Assembly (NCBI RefSeq): GCF_004762045.1
Contig: NZ_SJOM01000007.1
Coordinates: 2,072,331-2,136,330 of the forward strand
Direction: 5' to 3'
DNA from: Mycobacterium sp. DL99
Lineage (GTDB): Bacteria; Actinomycetota; Actinomycetes; Mycobacteriales; Mycobacteriaceae
DNA: 64,000 nt
Positions within the stretch are counted from its first letter, which is position 1, and every line of letters begins with the position of its first letter. The notes beneath the pieces were generated by a model that was not told the origin of the DNA, did no database searches, and worked only from the letters and a program-made list of their open reading frames with translations. This document shows positions 19,931 through 27,291 of the stretch, piece by piece. The translations under genes and the position numbers were made by a program.

Positions 19931-20530
19931 TTGTCGGATGCAACCCTTACACTTCGCGGCGTGACTGATGTTGATCCAGAACTTGCAGCGACACTCGACG
20001 CGGAATACCGCGAACTCGTTCGTTCGCTCCACCAGGAAACCATTTCAATCATTAGTGACTTCGAACAGTGGTGGATAGGGGGAGATTCTAAGCTGCCGGG
20101 TTGCTTTGCCGCCACGGTGACCAAAGGCGGCGGTTTCGAGCTGAGCGCGAAAGATCAGCGGACGGCGGACAGGGCCGAGGAACGTTGGCGCAACTACGTG
20201 CATCCTCGCATGTCGATCCTGATCAACGGTCATCCCGACCCCGATGTGCGTGAAGCCGCAGACGTTCTCGACAAACGCAGCTTCTTCCCAATCGTTTTGT
20301 TCCATCGGCCCGACGGCGAACGGAGCGAAGAACGAAAGGAAGAAAACCATCTCGCGGTTAAATTGATTCACGACGGGCTGAGCGATCTGCGCCGAGCGGC
20401 CTATCGCGCGCCGTTCCGAGTGCATCGCCCTGAACCGGACTGGGATGGTGTACCTACCGGTAACAGAGAGGGTCTGCCGGGAACCATCCTCAAGCAGATG
20501 AAGGAACGCGGAGAGAACTGGCGGGGCTGA
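19931..20530 (+). CDS. Unknown soluble protein of element 1
   Basis: This frame of up to 199 codons starts at TTG 19931 (MSDATLTLRGVTDVD) or, shorter, at GTG 19961. The protein is acidic in its first half (DPELAATLDAEYREL, FEQWWIGGD) and shows no membrane helix or signal peptide. Features are RTADRAEERWRNYVHPRMSILI and REAADVLDKRSFFPIVLFHRP in the middle and a KQMKERGENWRG end. I do not recognise a family. It diverges from the membrane protein gene with about 110 bases between them, so the two may share a control region. Confidence 0.55.
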   Translation: MSDATLTLRGVTDVDPELAATLDAEYRELVRSLHQETISIISDFEQWWIGGDSKLPGCFAATVTKGGGFELSAKDQRTADRAEERWRNYVHPRMSILINGHPDPDVREAADVLDKRSFFPIVLFHRPDGERSEERKEENHLAVKLIHDGLSDLRRAAYRAPFRVHRPEPDWDGVPTGNREGLPGTILKQMKERGENWRG

Positions 20531-20760
20531 CGTTCCTAGGGTCGAGAGGCTCCGACCCCGACGACCCCCGCCGTGGTGGCGGCGATTGATCTGGTGCGGT
20601 GGGAGCTGGAACTACTAGGTTCGACGCTCGCGGGGTCGGGCCCATCCGTGGGCACATTTTGGGCACAGTTACAGGTAAATCGGCGCAATCCCGGTGAATC
20701 TCAGTGAACCCAAACCAACACGTCAGAGCCGGTTTGCGCCCCTGTCCACGGGCGCTGAAA
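20531..20760. other. Right end of element 1 with a relic of an integrase 3' end
   Basis: No confident gene. At 20648-20667 the sequence GTGGGCACATTTTGGGCACA repeats, with one mismatch, the 17881-17900 sequence that encodes CAQNVPT at the integrase C-terminus. A short open stretch (VRWELELLGSTLAGSGPSVG) runs across it on the plus strand. It looks like the scar of an earlier integrase copy. Confidence 0.45.
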
Positions 20761-20785
20761 CGGGTTCAATTCCCGGCAGCTCCAC
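20761..20785 (+). repeat. Attachment-site copy 2
   Basis: An exact 25-bp copy of the ssrA 3' end, forming the junction between elements 1 and 2. The bases before it (GCGCTGAAA) do not continue the tmRNA, so only the crossover region was duplicated. Confidence 0.9.
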
Positions 20786-20794
20786 CGGAAGATG

Positions 20795-20832
20795 CAGGTC
20801 AGGGATCTAATCCCTGACCTGTTTTCTTTTTC
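20795..20832 (+). terminator. Terminator after attachment copy 2
   Basis: CAGGTCAGGGA (20795-20805) and TCCCTGACCTG (20811-20821) are exact arms around TCTAA, followed by TTTTCTTTTTC. This is a textbook intrinsic terminator placed 9 bases after the attachment copy, as if to end a tmRNA transcript here. Confidence 0.88.
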
Positions 20833-20923
20833 TATCAACCAGGCGCAGACGGACTGAGCGCGGTTCTGGGCCGAGGTCAACAGCCGACGGCCAAAGTCGT
20901 AGAACAACCAGCTGCAGCGGCGG

Positions 20924-21232
20924 ATGGTGATCGGCGTCCTGGGTCCGCTCGCCGAGTACGAATGGGAGCTGATCAAGGAGCGGACCGCGTTGAAGCGAGC
21001 TGCCTCTCGCAGCAACGGCACCAAGTTCGGCCGTCCCCGCAAGGTCACCGACGCCGACAACATCAACACCGCTAGGCGCATGAAAGCCGACGGCCGGACC
21101 AGCAAGGACATCGCCAAATGCTTCGGGGTCAGCAGGGCGACGCTGTACCGGAACCTCGCCGATAGTAAGCAACTGCAGCGGGGGACGCCGAGTCTGCTCA
21201 GCCCGGCCTGCTGTCGCACCAAGTCATTGTGA
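20924..21232 (+). pseudogene. Serine recombinase (resolvase/invertase), C-terminal fragment
   Basis: The frame of about 102 codons begins MVIGVLGPLAEYEWELIKERT, the long E helix of serine recombinases, and continues through GRPRKVTDADNINTARRMKADGRTSKDIAKCFGVSRATLYRNL, the C-terminal helix-turn-helix. The catalytic N-terminal domain (with the active serine) is missing: no matching sequence is seen in any frame upstream to the attachment copy. The final part (QLQRGTPSLLSPACC) does not belong to the family. A truncated, inactive remnant. Confidence 0.85.
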
Positions 21233-21689
21233 TCGCGCCGGGGCCTTCGGGGTAAGAGGCGCCTGCGATAGATAGACCGCCCTTGGCCTGATCACCGGGG
21301 TCCAGAACAGCCTCAAGGTCTCCCGGCCTTGGAGCTGTTCGCATATCCGGGAGAAGAACACATGACCCTCATCCGTGCGGGATGCCGGAGTCCCTTTGAG
21401 TTCACCGTGCGCCCTGGCGGCAAGCCCCAGTTCTGCACACCAGTGAAAGAGCCGCCACCACGGCTGCAGGGGCTACGCGCCCGCAGCATGGTGTCCTTCC
21501 CCGAGTACACCGTCTGCGCAGAGGTCTTCTGCGCACGCACGCGCAAGGACATGCCCATGGCCTGCCCCAAGTCTGAATGCAAGAGAGCACTCAAGGCCTC
21601 GCAGCAGAGGGCATGGCTGGCGCAGTACCGCACGCAGGACGGCCACGGCTATCCCCACCATTGCGCTCCCACTCCGGGAGCTGCACCCG

Positions 21690-21956
21690 GTGAACGCCAT
21701 CACCGCTGGATGGGCGATGACATCACCTATAACAAGCGCACACATCCGGGTGATCCGAGAGCGTGGGCAGGCCTGTGCACAACCAGTGCGCCGACTGCGC
21801 CGGCCAGGCGCAGGACTGGTCCTACGACCACACCGACTTTCACGAGCATGCCGACCACCTCGGACGCTCGTTCAGCACTGACCCACAGCACTGTTCGCTT
21901 CGGTGCCGCAGATGCCACAAGGCCTACGACCGAGACCACCAGTCTGGTGAGCCCCC
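21690..21956 (+). pseudogene. HNH-like zinc-binding phage protein, frameshifted
   Basis: Pieces in three frames line up with a small mycobacterial prophage protein: GDDITYN, then SAHIRVIRERGQAC, then NQCADCAGQAQDWSYDHTD and RCRRCHKAYD. The C-x2-C, YDH and C-x2-CH groups are those of an HNH/zinc finger module. Two frame changes within about 100 bases show decay. It is likely to have no product. Confidence 0.55.
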
Positions 21957-21957
21957 G

Positions 21958-22306
21958 ATGCTGAGCACACCGGGCATCAACGCGATCCTGGCCAAGGTCA
22001 CCTACAAGCAGGGCTGGACCTTCACCGCCTACGACGCAGACTTCGACGGCCAGCACCCTGTTGATCGGCACACCGCAGACCAACAGTTACAACCCGAGCG
22101 AGACCATCGACCTCGGCATCCGGTCACCGCTTCCGCCGATCCAGGACGAGGGCTACCGGCATCAAGTGGCTGATGTGGCGCATCGGCATGGTGGAGACCA
22201 TGAGCTGCGCGGGTTCTGCGAGGTCGACAGCAAGGGCTTCTCCGACCCGCATGCCGTCGAGTTGCGGGCGCTAACGGGGCATTCGCTGACCGAAGTCAGC
22301 GGTTAG
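21958..22306 (+). pseudogene. Phage-type protein of unknown function, frameshifted
   Basis: MLSTPGINAILAKVTYKQGWTFTAYDADFDG in one frame is continued by SYNPSETIDLGIRSPLPPI in a second and by LMWRIGMVET in a third. The pieces together resemble a small protein common in mycobacterial prophages, which I recall by pattern (WTFTAYDD...ETIDLGI..PIPPI...WL.WR) and not by name. Several indels make it a pseudogene. Its last bases overlap the 3' end of the opposite-strand gene. Confidence 0.5.
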
Positions 22307-23192
22307 TAGGGTGACCGTTCGGTTCGGACGAGTCCGTTACAGCGCCATTAGATGCAATGCTCCAAGTATGAACCCTGGAGCGATTCGAGGAGGCCACCCG
22401 ATCGCTCATGGCGTCTAGTTCTTTAACCCAGTTCTGCCACGCCGCCGTATTCGCCACCTCACGCAGCGTGTCAAGCTGGTAAGGGGTGAGGCCGGCGTTG
22501 TGAGTCACGTTCTCGATCACTTCGCGCATAGCTAGAAACTTCGGGTCGAAATTAAGACCCGGAACGCTTCCATCGGTCAGACGGCTCTTCCGTAATTCGG
22601 CTCGAAGCTCCTCCATGTCAGTCTTGAGGTCAGCTAATGCGAGCTGTTCGGGGTCGCCTGAGGTTCGTAGCTGATCGAGGTTGACTGATCGCGTAACTGG
22701 GCTCACGACCTTGTATCCGTCGCCGCCATTCAGAATCTCTTGCGCTGCTTCTCGCACAAATCGTCTTGCGGCGTAAACACTGTCAAGAACGGTGATGTCG
22801 TAGAACACGGTGCGTTGTTGAGCGATGTCAAAGGGAATGCGTTGACCCTGCGCGATCATGTGGATGAAAGGCTTCCCGAAGGCGTGCCGCAGGGCAATCT
22901 CGTAGAAGACGTTCGGGTTGTGATCGGAGAGATCGGCGACGACGAGATCAGCATTCAACAGTTCGGAGACAATCTGCTCGGTGATGTCTCCGGCCTTGCT
23001 GGTCAGATCGGCGCGGGTCACCTTGTACTGCAGCGGCTCCAAAGCCTCGATCAGGATGTACTTGCGTACATCGTCGCTGCGCTTGCGCTCAGGACTGCCG
23101 TCGTCGCCCAGAGGTGACACGAAGAAGCAGGTGCGCTGTCGCACCTCCTCAGGACCACCGCCGTCGATCACATCCGCGCCTGAGTTCGCCAT
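22296..23192 (-). CDS. Deoxyribosyltransferase/TIR-like Rossmannoid protein, possible defence effector
   Basis: The only intact gene of element 2: 298 residues from ATG 23192. Residues 22-135 have the fold signature of the nucleoside 2-deoxyribosyltransferase/TIR superfamily: FFVSPLG (23-29), then VTRAD, ITEQIVSELLNADLVVADLSD (70-90), and HNPNVFYEIALRHAFGKP (91-108) with Glu98 in the place of the family's catalytic glutamate, then PFDI and RTVFYD. Proteins of this form cleave nucleotides or NAD and occur as effectors in anti-phage systems. Residues 180-298 are helical and unrecognised, perhaps a sensor. No partner gene is next to it. Function is inferred. Confidence 0.7.
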   Translation of the reverse strand: MANSGADVIDGGGPEEVRQRTCFFVSPLGDDGSPERKRSDDVRKYILIEALEPLQYKVTRADLTSKAGDITEQIVSELLNADLVVADLSDHNPNVFYEIALRHAFGKPFIHMIAQGQRIPFDIAQQRTVFYDITVLDSVYAARRFVREAAQEILNGGDGYKVVSPVTRSVNLDQLRTSGDPEQLALADLKTDMEELRAELRKSRLTDGSVPGLNFDPKFLAMREVIENVTHNAGLTPYQLDTLREVANTAAWQNWVKELDAMSDRVASSNRSRVHTWSIASNGAVTDSSEPNGHPTNR

Positions 23193-23390
23193 GACCGAAA
23201 TTCTGACACGGCACCTTGGACATGGGGGGTCAAGTGGTCGCAATTGCGACTAGCCGACGGACCGTGCACTCGTAGCGAATGTTGATGCCATCAACACCTT
23301 TCGGCATATCCGCAGGTTGCGCCGCGTCGTTCCGCGTACATTCGCGTTCTGATTCAAGGGTGTCTTCGCAGGTCACGGAGATTTCTGCGC

Positions 23391-23415
23391 CGGGTTCAAT
23401 TCCCGGCAGCTCCAC
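23391..23415 (+). repeat. Attachment-site copy 3
   Basis: A third exact 25-bp copy of the ssrA 3' end, marking the right boundary of element 2. The strong hairpin five bases further on may be the original ssrA terminator displaced by the insertions. Confidence 0.9.
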
Positions 23416-23420
23416 GACAG

Positions 23421-23458
23421 AAGGCCCAGGTCAGAGTAAATCTGACCTGGGCCTTTAC
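23421..23458 (+). terminator. Terminator after attachment copy 3 (probable original ssrA terminator)
   Basis: AAGGCCCAGGTCAGA (23421-23435) and TCTGACCTGGGCCTT (23441-23455) are exact 15-bp arms around GTAAA, followed by T. It is the longest of the three hairpins that follow attachment copies and shares the CAGGTCAG core with them. It also lies at the 3' end of the opposite-strand secreted-protein gene and may serve both. Confidence 0.88.
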
Positions 23459-23467
23459 CGGTGCTCC

Positions 23468-23821
23468 CTAGATCACGCAGTGTGACGGGTCTGCCCCGGG
23501 AAGCGGAAACAAGCCGATACATTCCGTCGGATTCGGAGGCGGTGGGGTAGGCGGAATGTCAAGGGGCATGGGGTGAAAGACGCCGGTGCCCAAGTCGATC
23601 CAACCGTACTGGCCGCCTTGTCCGCTGTACTCGTAGCAGGACGACCAGTCGAAGTCGGGCCACGGCGCCACGGCCGGGCGGGGATCCCCCGGGCACCAGG
23701 TGGGCCGGGCCTGCGCGGTACCCGCGAGCGCTAAACCTGCCAGGCACAAACCGGGCACCACCACAGCCGTCGTCAACCCGACGATTCCTCGTTTCAGGAT
23801 CTCGGTGCTGTTCATGGTCAT
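23468..23821 (-). CDS. Small secreted protein, unknown
   Basis: The 117-residue precursor (ATG 23821, or 23815) has an N-terminal signal peptide of about 38 residues ending LALAGTAQA, then a mature part of about 79 residues with four Cys (WCPG, SSCYEY, ECIG, HCVI), probably two disulphides, and a Pro-rich segment PPTPPPPNP. Small exported cysteine-containing proteins of this kind are common in mycobacteria; I do not know a function. It lies directly outside element 2, with the putative ssrA terminator just beyond its stop. Confidence 0.75.
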   Translation of the reverse strand: MTMNSTEILKRGIVGLTTAVVVPGLCLAGLALAGTAQARPTWCPGDPRPAVAPWPDFDWSSCYEYSGQGGQYGWIDLGTGVFHPMPLDIPPTPPPPNPTECIGLFPLPGADPSHCVI

Positions 23822-23916
23822 ATCTTCGGTCGAGCGGCTACCTGTGTATGGAGTAGCGGACCACCTCAGATTCGGGCGGAAGTCGCCGTGAACTCATGAC
23901 GGGTTACCGCCACTGA

Positions 23917-23935
23917 GAAGATGCAGGTCAGAGTG
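23917..23935. repeat. Partial fourth copy of the post-attachment sequence
   Basis: GAAGATGCAGGTCAG at 23917-23931 is identical to 20788-20802, just after attachment copy 2, and GCAGGTCAGAGTG (23923-23935) is identical to 17842-17854 after copy 1. No T-arm/acceptor sequence precedes it. It may be the decayed end of one more insertion. Confidence 0.5.
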
Positions 23936-24031
23936 CTGTTTCCGTCGCCGCCAACGTCTCGCAACGCCGTCGCCGGGCAGGCCTTCCAGGCGTTGAGCTT
24001 GATCATCCCTGGATACGGGTTAGGTTGAGGA

Positions 24032-24982
24032 ATGTTCTCTCGCCGCATACACAGCCCTGAGGCGGGCAGTGCGCGGTCAGGTGGTCGCTGGGTCGGGCTT
24101 GGCGCTGCTGCACTTCTCACCTCTGGTATCCCACTCGTAGGACTCTCCGCGCCGCCGATAGCGGCTGCCGCCGACTGTGCTGACGCCGAGGTGGTCTTCG
24201 CGCGCGGCACCGATGAGCCGGCCGGTATGGGCCGGGTCGGCGATGCCTTCGTCGATTCGCTGCGTAAGCAGGCCGCCGGCATGAACATCACCTCCTATGG
24301 GGTGAACTACAAGGCCAGCAAGCTGCAGCTGCACGGCGGTGACGGCGCCAAGGACGCGATTTCCCACATCAAGTCCACGCTGTCCTCGTGCCCCGACACC
24401 AAGATCGTCCTAGGTGGCTATTCGCAGGGTGCGAGCGTGATCAACATCGTGGCCGGCAACCCGCTGGGTGGCATCACCTGGGGCGATTCGCTCCCGCCTC
24501 AATACGCGGACAACGTCGCGGCGATCACCACCTTCGGCGACGTGGGCACCCGCACCAAGCAATCGATATCAACCCAGAGCGCACTGTTCGGGTCCAAGGC
24601 GATCGACCTGTGTAACCCCATGGATCCGATCTGTCACGAGGGCCAGGGCAACGAATGGAGTGGACACACCGAGGGCTACGTCCCCGTGTACACCACCCAG
24701 GCGGCGGCTTTCGCCGCATCCAAGCTGCTGGCCGGCTCGGGCCAGACGGTGCCCGGGTACGGGCCGGCACTGCCCGATTACGGGTACGGACCGGAGACGC
24801 CGGGCTCCAACCAGTACCCGGGCTACGGGTCGGCGCCGGGATATGACCCCAATACCTCCGTGCACGGCCCGCAACCGGGGTACAGCCCGGAGACGCCAGG
24901 GTACGGCGGCCTGCAACCGCCGGGGTCTGGTCCGTCGACACCAGCGCCCGCCTCCCCGTCCACCGGAATCGGTTGGGTCTGA
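24032..24982 (+). CDS. Secreted cutinase-family serine esterase with Tyr/Pro/Gly-rich tail
   Basis: The 316-residue precursor has a signal peptide of about 46 residues ([26 protein letters not shown]) and a cutinase domain from [15 protein letters not shown] (49-63). The nucleophile is Ser131 in GGYSQGA; the acid and base lie in [11 protein letters not shown] and SGHTEGYVP. Cutinase-like proteins of mycobacteria cleave fatty esters or envelope lipids (CFP21/Culp family). From residue about 238 the protein ends in an irregular repeat (PGYGP, PDYGYGP, PGYGS, PGYDP, PGYSP, PGYGG), not part of the enzyme. GAGG is only two bases from ATG 24032, so a downstream start is possible. Confidence 0.9.
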   Translation: MFSRRIHSPEAGSARSGGRWVGLGAAALLTSGIPLVGLSAPPIAAAADCADAEVVFARGTDEPAGMGRVGDAFVDSLRKQAAGMNITSYGVNYKASKLQLHGGDGAKDAISHIKSTLSSCPDTKIVLGGYSQGASVINIVAGNPLGGITWGDSLPPQYADNVAAITTFGDVGTRTKQSISTQSALFGSKAIDLCNPMDPICHEGQGNEWSGHTEGYVPVYTTQAAAFAASKLLAGSGQTVPGYGPALPDYGYGPETPGSNQYPGYGSAPGYDPNTSVHGPQPGYSPETPGYGGLQPPGSGPSTPAPASPSTGIGWV

Positions 24983-24992
24983 GCGGGCTGTT

Positions 24993-26228
24993 TCAGCTCG
25001 CAGTCTGCGACGGTAGGGAGATCGCGATCTCGGTGCCGCGGGTGTCGTGAACGTCCAGTACGCCGCCGAGGGCCAACACCTTGGCGCGAATCGACGCAAA
25101 GCCGATGTGACCGGTTTCGACGCTCAGCGCGAGGCGCTCCGATTGAATGCCGACGCCGTCGTCGGCGACGGACAAGGTGGCTCGCCCGGCGGACCACTGC
25201 AGGGTGAACCACAGGTTGTCGGCCTTGGCATGCTTGATCGCATTCGTCGAAAACTCGCGCGCGGCACTGTAGAGCAGGTGATCAGCGTCGGTTCGCAAAT
25301 CATCGGGCCAGCCCTCGAAGTCCATATGGACGGCAAGGTTGGTGCGCGCCGCGATGCCGTCGGCCAGTGAGGTGATCGCGGCCCTGAGCCCGGCTCGTGC
25401 CAGTACCTCGGGGTGCAGTTCACGGACCACGTCGCGAAGCAGCCGGGAGCACTCGCCGAGCGCCAGATCAACGCGGTCCATCGATTCCGCGGATCCCTCT
25501 CGCACCTCTTCCATCTCCCGGCGTGATGCCAGGACGTATTGCAGCGCTCCATCGTGCAGTCTTTCGGACAGGGTTTGTCTTTCGCGCTTTTCGAGGGTGA
25601 CGATCTCTTCGAGCAGTTGGCTACGTTCTTGGGCCAACCGGGCGATCGTTCGCTCTTTCGATTGCTGGATCCACGACAGCGCGACCGACCCCGCGGCCAA
25701 CCCGAACAACACTCCTGTTGTCGTGAGGATCGAACCCCATGGTTCGTTTCCGTTGGCGGCCTGGTTTACCCAGAGCACGACGACGTATGCGGCGACCGTG
25801 GGCACGGCGATCACCGCACTCACGAAGGGATCAAGCTGAGCCGCCGCGATCAGGGGGATCAGAAACAGTCCGTAGTGGAGCACATCGGAGGTCCAGGTAC
25901 TCGGCGAGCTGAGGCCTGATTCCACCGAAAGTGCCGACACCACAGCGACATCCGCGCACAACATGAGCAGCGCAACCGAACGTCGGGCCTCGATCCCGGC
26001 ATGATTGGACGGCCGCATCGCCCAGAAACTCCAACAGGCGATCGTTGCTATGTAGCCGATCCAGAGCAGTCCGTAGGGCCAGCGGTAGGTTTCGGGCGGT
26101 TGCAGGAACAACGCGAAGAAGATGAACGCCACCAAAAGAACCCGCAGAGCGAATTGCAGCAGCAGCCCGCGAAAAGCTGCGCCCTGGGAGTACTGCCACA
26201 AAGTCGTTGCCGCCGCGCGCCTGACCAT
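24993..26228 (-). CDS. Sensor histidine kinase (HisKA_3-like), orphan
   Basis: The 411-residue membrane kinase has about six hydrophobic helices in residues 20-185, a coiled linker (KERTIARLAQERSQLLEEIVTLEKRER in part) and a dimerisation helix LSERLHDGALQYVLA with His225 as the likely phosphorylation site (DGALQ is typical of NarL-partner kinases). The ATPase domain has FSTNAIKHAKA (N box) and VADDGVGI (G box). Such kinases normally signal to a NarL/FixJ response regulator; none lies beside it. It is convergent with the cutinase gene, 10 bases apart, and diverges from the YwaF-like gene. Confidence 0.87.
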   Translation of the reverse strand: MVRRAAATTLWQYSQGAAFRGLLLQFALRVLLVAFIFFALFLQPPETYRWPYGLLWIGYIATIACWSFWAMRPSNHAGIEARRSVALLMLCADVAVVSALSVESGLSSPSTWTSDVLHYGLFLIPLIAAAQLDPFVSAVIAVPTVAAYVVVLWVNQAANGNEPWGSILTTTGVLFGLAAGSVALSWIQQSKERTIARLAQERSQLLEEIVTLEKRERQTLSERLHDGALQYVLASRREMEEVREGSAESMDRVDLALGECSRLLRDVVRELHPEVLARAGLRAAITSLADGIAARTNLAVHMDFEGWPDDLRTDADHLLYSAAREFSTNAIKHAKADNLWFTLQWSAGRATLSVADDGVGIQSERLALSVETGHIGFASIRAKVLALGGVLDVHDTRGTEIAISLPSQTAS

Positions 26229-26298
26229 TCTCTACTCCCGCCAACCGCAGGGTTCGGCAGGAGTATAGGGCGATTCGATCGTGTCCTGAGGCGGGTTA

Positions 26299-27096
26299 AT
26301 GAACTTTCCCACCTCGCCTGCGATCATGGATAACGGTCCCTGCGACGAAACGGGGGAGTTGATCGAAGTGTTGTCTGCACAGCGCGAGTTTTCGGCGTAC
26401 GGCCCGTCGCACTGGGTCGTGCTGGCGGTGTTCGCAACGGGCGCCGTGCTTCTGGTGGCGATCGGCCGTCGGCAGACCGAATCGCGGGCTCGCATTCTGA
26501 GCCGCCTCCTGGCGGTCCTTCTCATCGCCGCATTCGTCGTGGCGCTGGCCTACAAGCTGGTCGAGCCCACCGTCGACACCTCGATGCCGCTGCAGTTGTG
26601 TGACCTCGCGGAACTCGCGGCGGCGTATGCCTTGTGGTCGCAACGGCATTGGGCCTTCGTCCTCACCTATTACTGGGGCCTCGTCCTGAGCTCGCAGGCG
26701 TTGATCACCCCGGATATCGGTACGCCGAAGGAGGGCGCCCCCGACTTTCCCCACCACCTCTTCGTCACGTTCTTCACGCTTCACGTGCTCGTCGTGTTGG
26801 CAGCCATCTATCTCACGTGGGGGAGAGGGACGCGTCCGCGCTGGCGGGACTACCGATTCGCGGTCATCGCGACCTTGGCGTGGGCGGCATTCACTCTCGT
26901 GTTCAACGCGGTCACGGGAGCCAACTACGGCTATCTCAACCGGAAGCCTCCCACCGCGTCGCTGCTGGACGTATTGGGCCCGTGGCCGGTGTATCTACTG
27001 GCCGAGGTCGCGATAGTCCTCGTCGTGTGGGCGCTGATGACCTGGCCGTGGGAGCGGGCGCGGCAACGCGCGACGACGGCCGCGCCCCAGCTGTGA
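26299..27096 (+). CDS. TIGR02206/YwaF family integral membrane protein
   Basis: The protein has up to 265 residues (ATG 26299; ATG 26326 is an alternative and would begin MDNGPCDETGEL). It has the family pattern FSAYGPSHWVVLAVF at the start, MPLQLCDLAELAAAYALW in the middle and TGANYGYLNRKP near the end, with six or seven membrane helices. The family is widespread and uncharacterised. Divergent from the kinase gene with 70 bases between them. Confidence 0.8.
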   Translation: MNFPTSPAIMDNGPCDETGELIEVLSAQREFSAYGPSHWVVLAVFATGAVLLVAIGRRQTESRARILSRLLAVLLIAAFVVALAYKLVEPTVDTSMPLQLCDLAELAAAYALWSQRHWAFVLTYYWGLVLSSQALITPDIGTPKEGAPDFPHHLFVTFFTLHVLVVLAAIYLTWGRGTRPRWRDYRFAVIATLAWAAFTLVFNAVTGANYGYLNRKPPTASLLDVLGPWPVYLLAEVAIVLVVWALMTWPWERARQRATTAAPQL

Positions 27097-27127
27097 AATT
27101 GCTGTCAGTTGACGCGCAAAGTAATTA

Positions 27128-27160
27128 TTGACACCAACACTTTGACGGGCTAGGTATATT
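27128..27160 (+). promoter_or_regulatory. Candidate sigma-A-type promoter of the mmpL gene
   Basis: TTGACA at 27128-27133 is followed after 17 bases by TAGGTA (27151-27156) and an AT-rich TATT. The start codon used by the transporter lies about 135 bases further on, leaving a long leader. No IdeR box is visible. Confidence 0.4.
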
Positions 27161-27291
27161 ACGCGCGTTTGCGAATGTGTATCGCTTGCGACCTGTCCCA
27201 CCCGGGCGACAGTGGCCTGATCGAAGGGGCGGGTTGTGCAGACCAGAGCATCACGTACACGCGCGGGATTTCGCACCCGGGAGCACACGCG

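Larger units (their letters stand above)
17821..20785. mobile_element. Element 1 integrated at ssrA (decayed integrative element)
   Basis: A 2.96-kb segment bounded by attachment copies 1 and 2. It holds a frameshifted tyrosine integrase reading toward ssrA, two genes of unknown function, and a short repeat of the integrase 3' end near its right end. Base composition is lower in GC than the flanks, mostly in the 18.9-19.8 kb gene. The integrase is damaged, so the element should not move by itself. Confidence 0.8.
20786..23415. mobile_element. Element 2 integrated at ssrA (decayed integrative element)
   Basis: A 2.63-kb segment between attachment copies 2 and 3. It holds the C-terminal piece of a serine recombinase, frameshifted phage-type genes and one intact gene, a deoxyribosyltransferase/TIR-like protein. 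It has no integrase of its own, so it was either mobilised by another element's integrase or has lost its own gene. Confidence 0.75.

Noticed and set aside
22296..23415. Complete Thoeris or CBASS system
   Set aside because: Only one TIR/NDT-like gene is present; no cyclase, SIR2-like or other partner gene lies beside it.
24743..24960. CRISPR-like or tandem DNA repeat in the cutinase 3' part
   Set aside because: The regularity is at protein level (PGY units) with irregular DNA spacing; no direct repeats with constant spacers occur here or elsewhere in the window.
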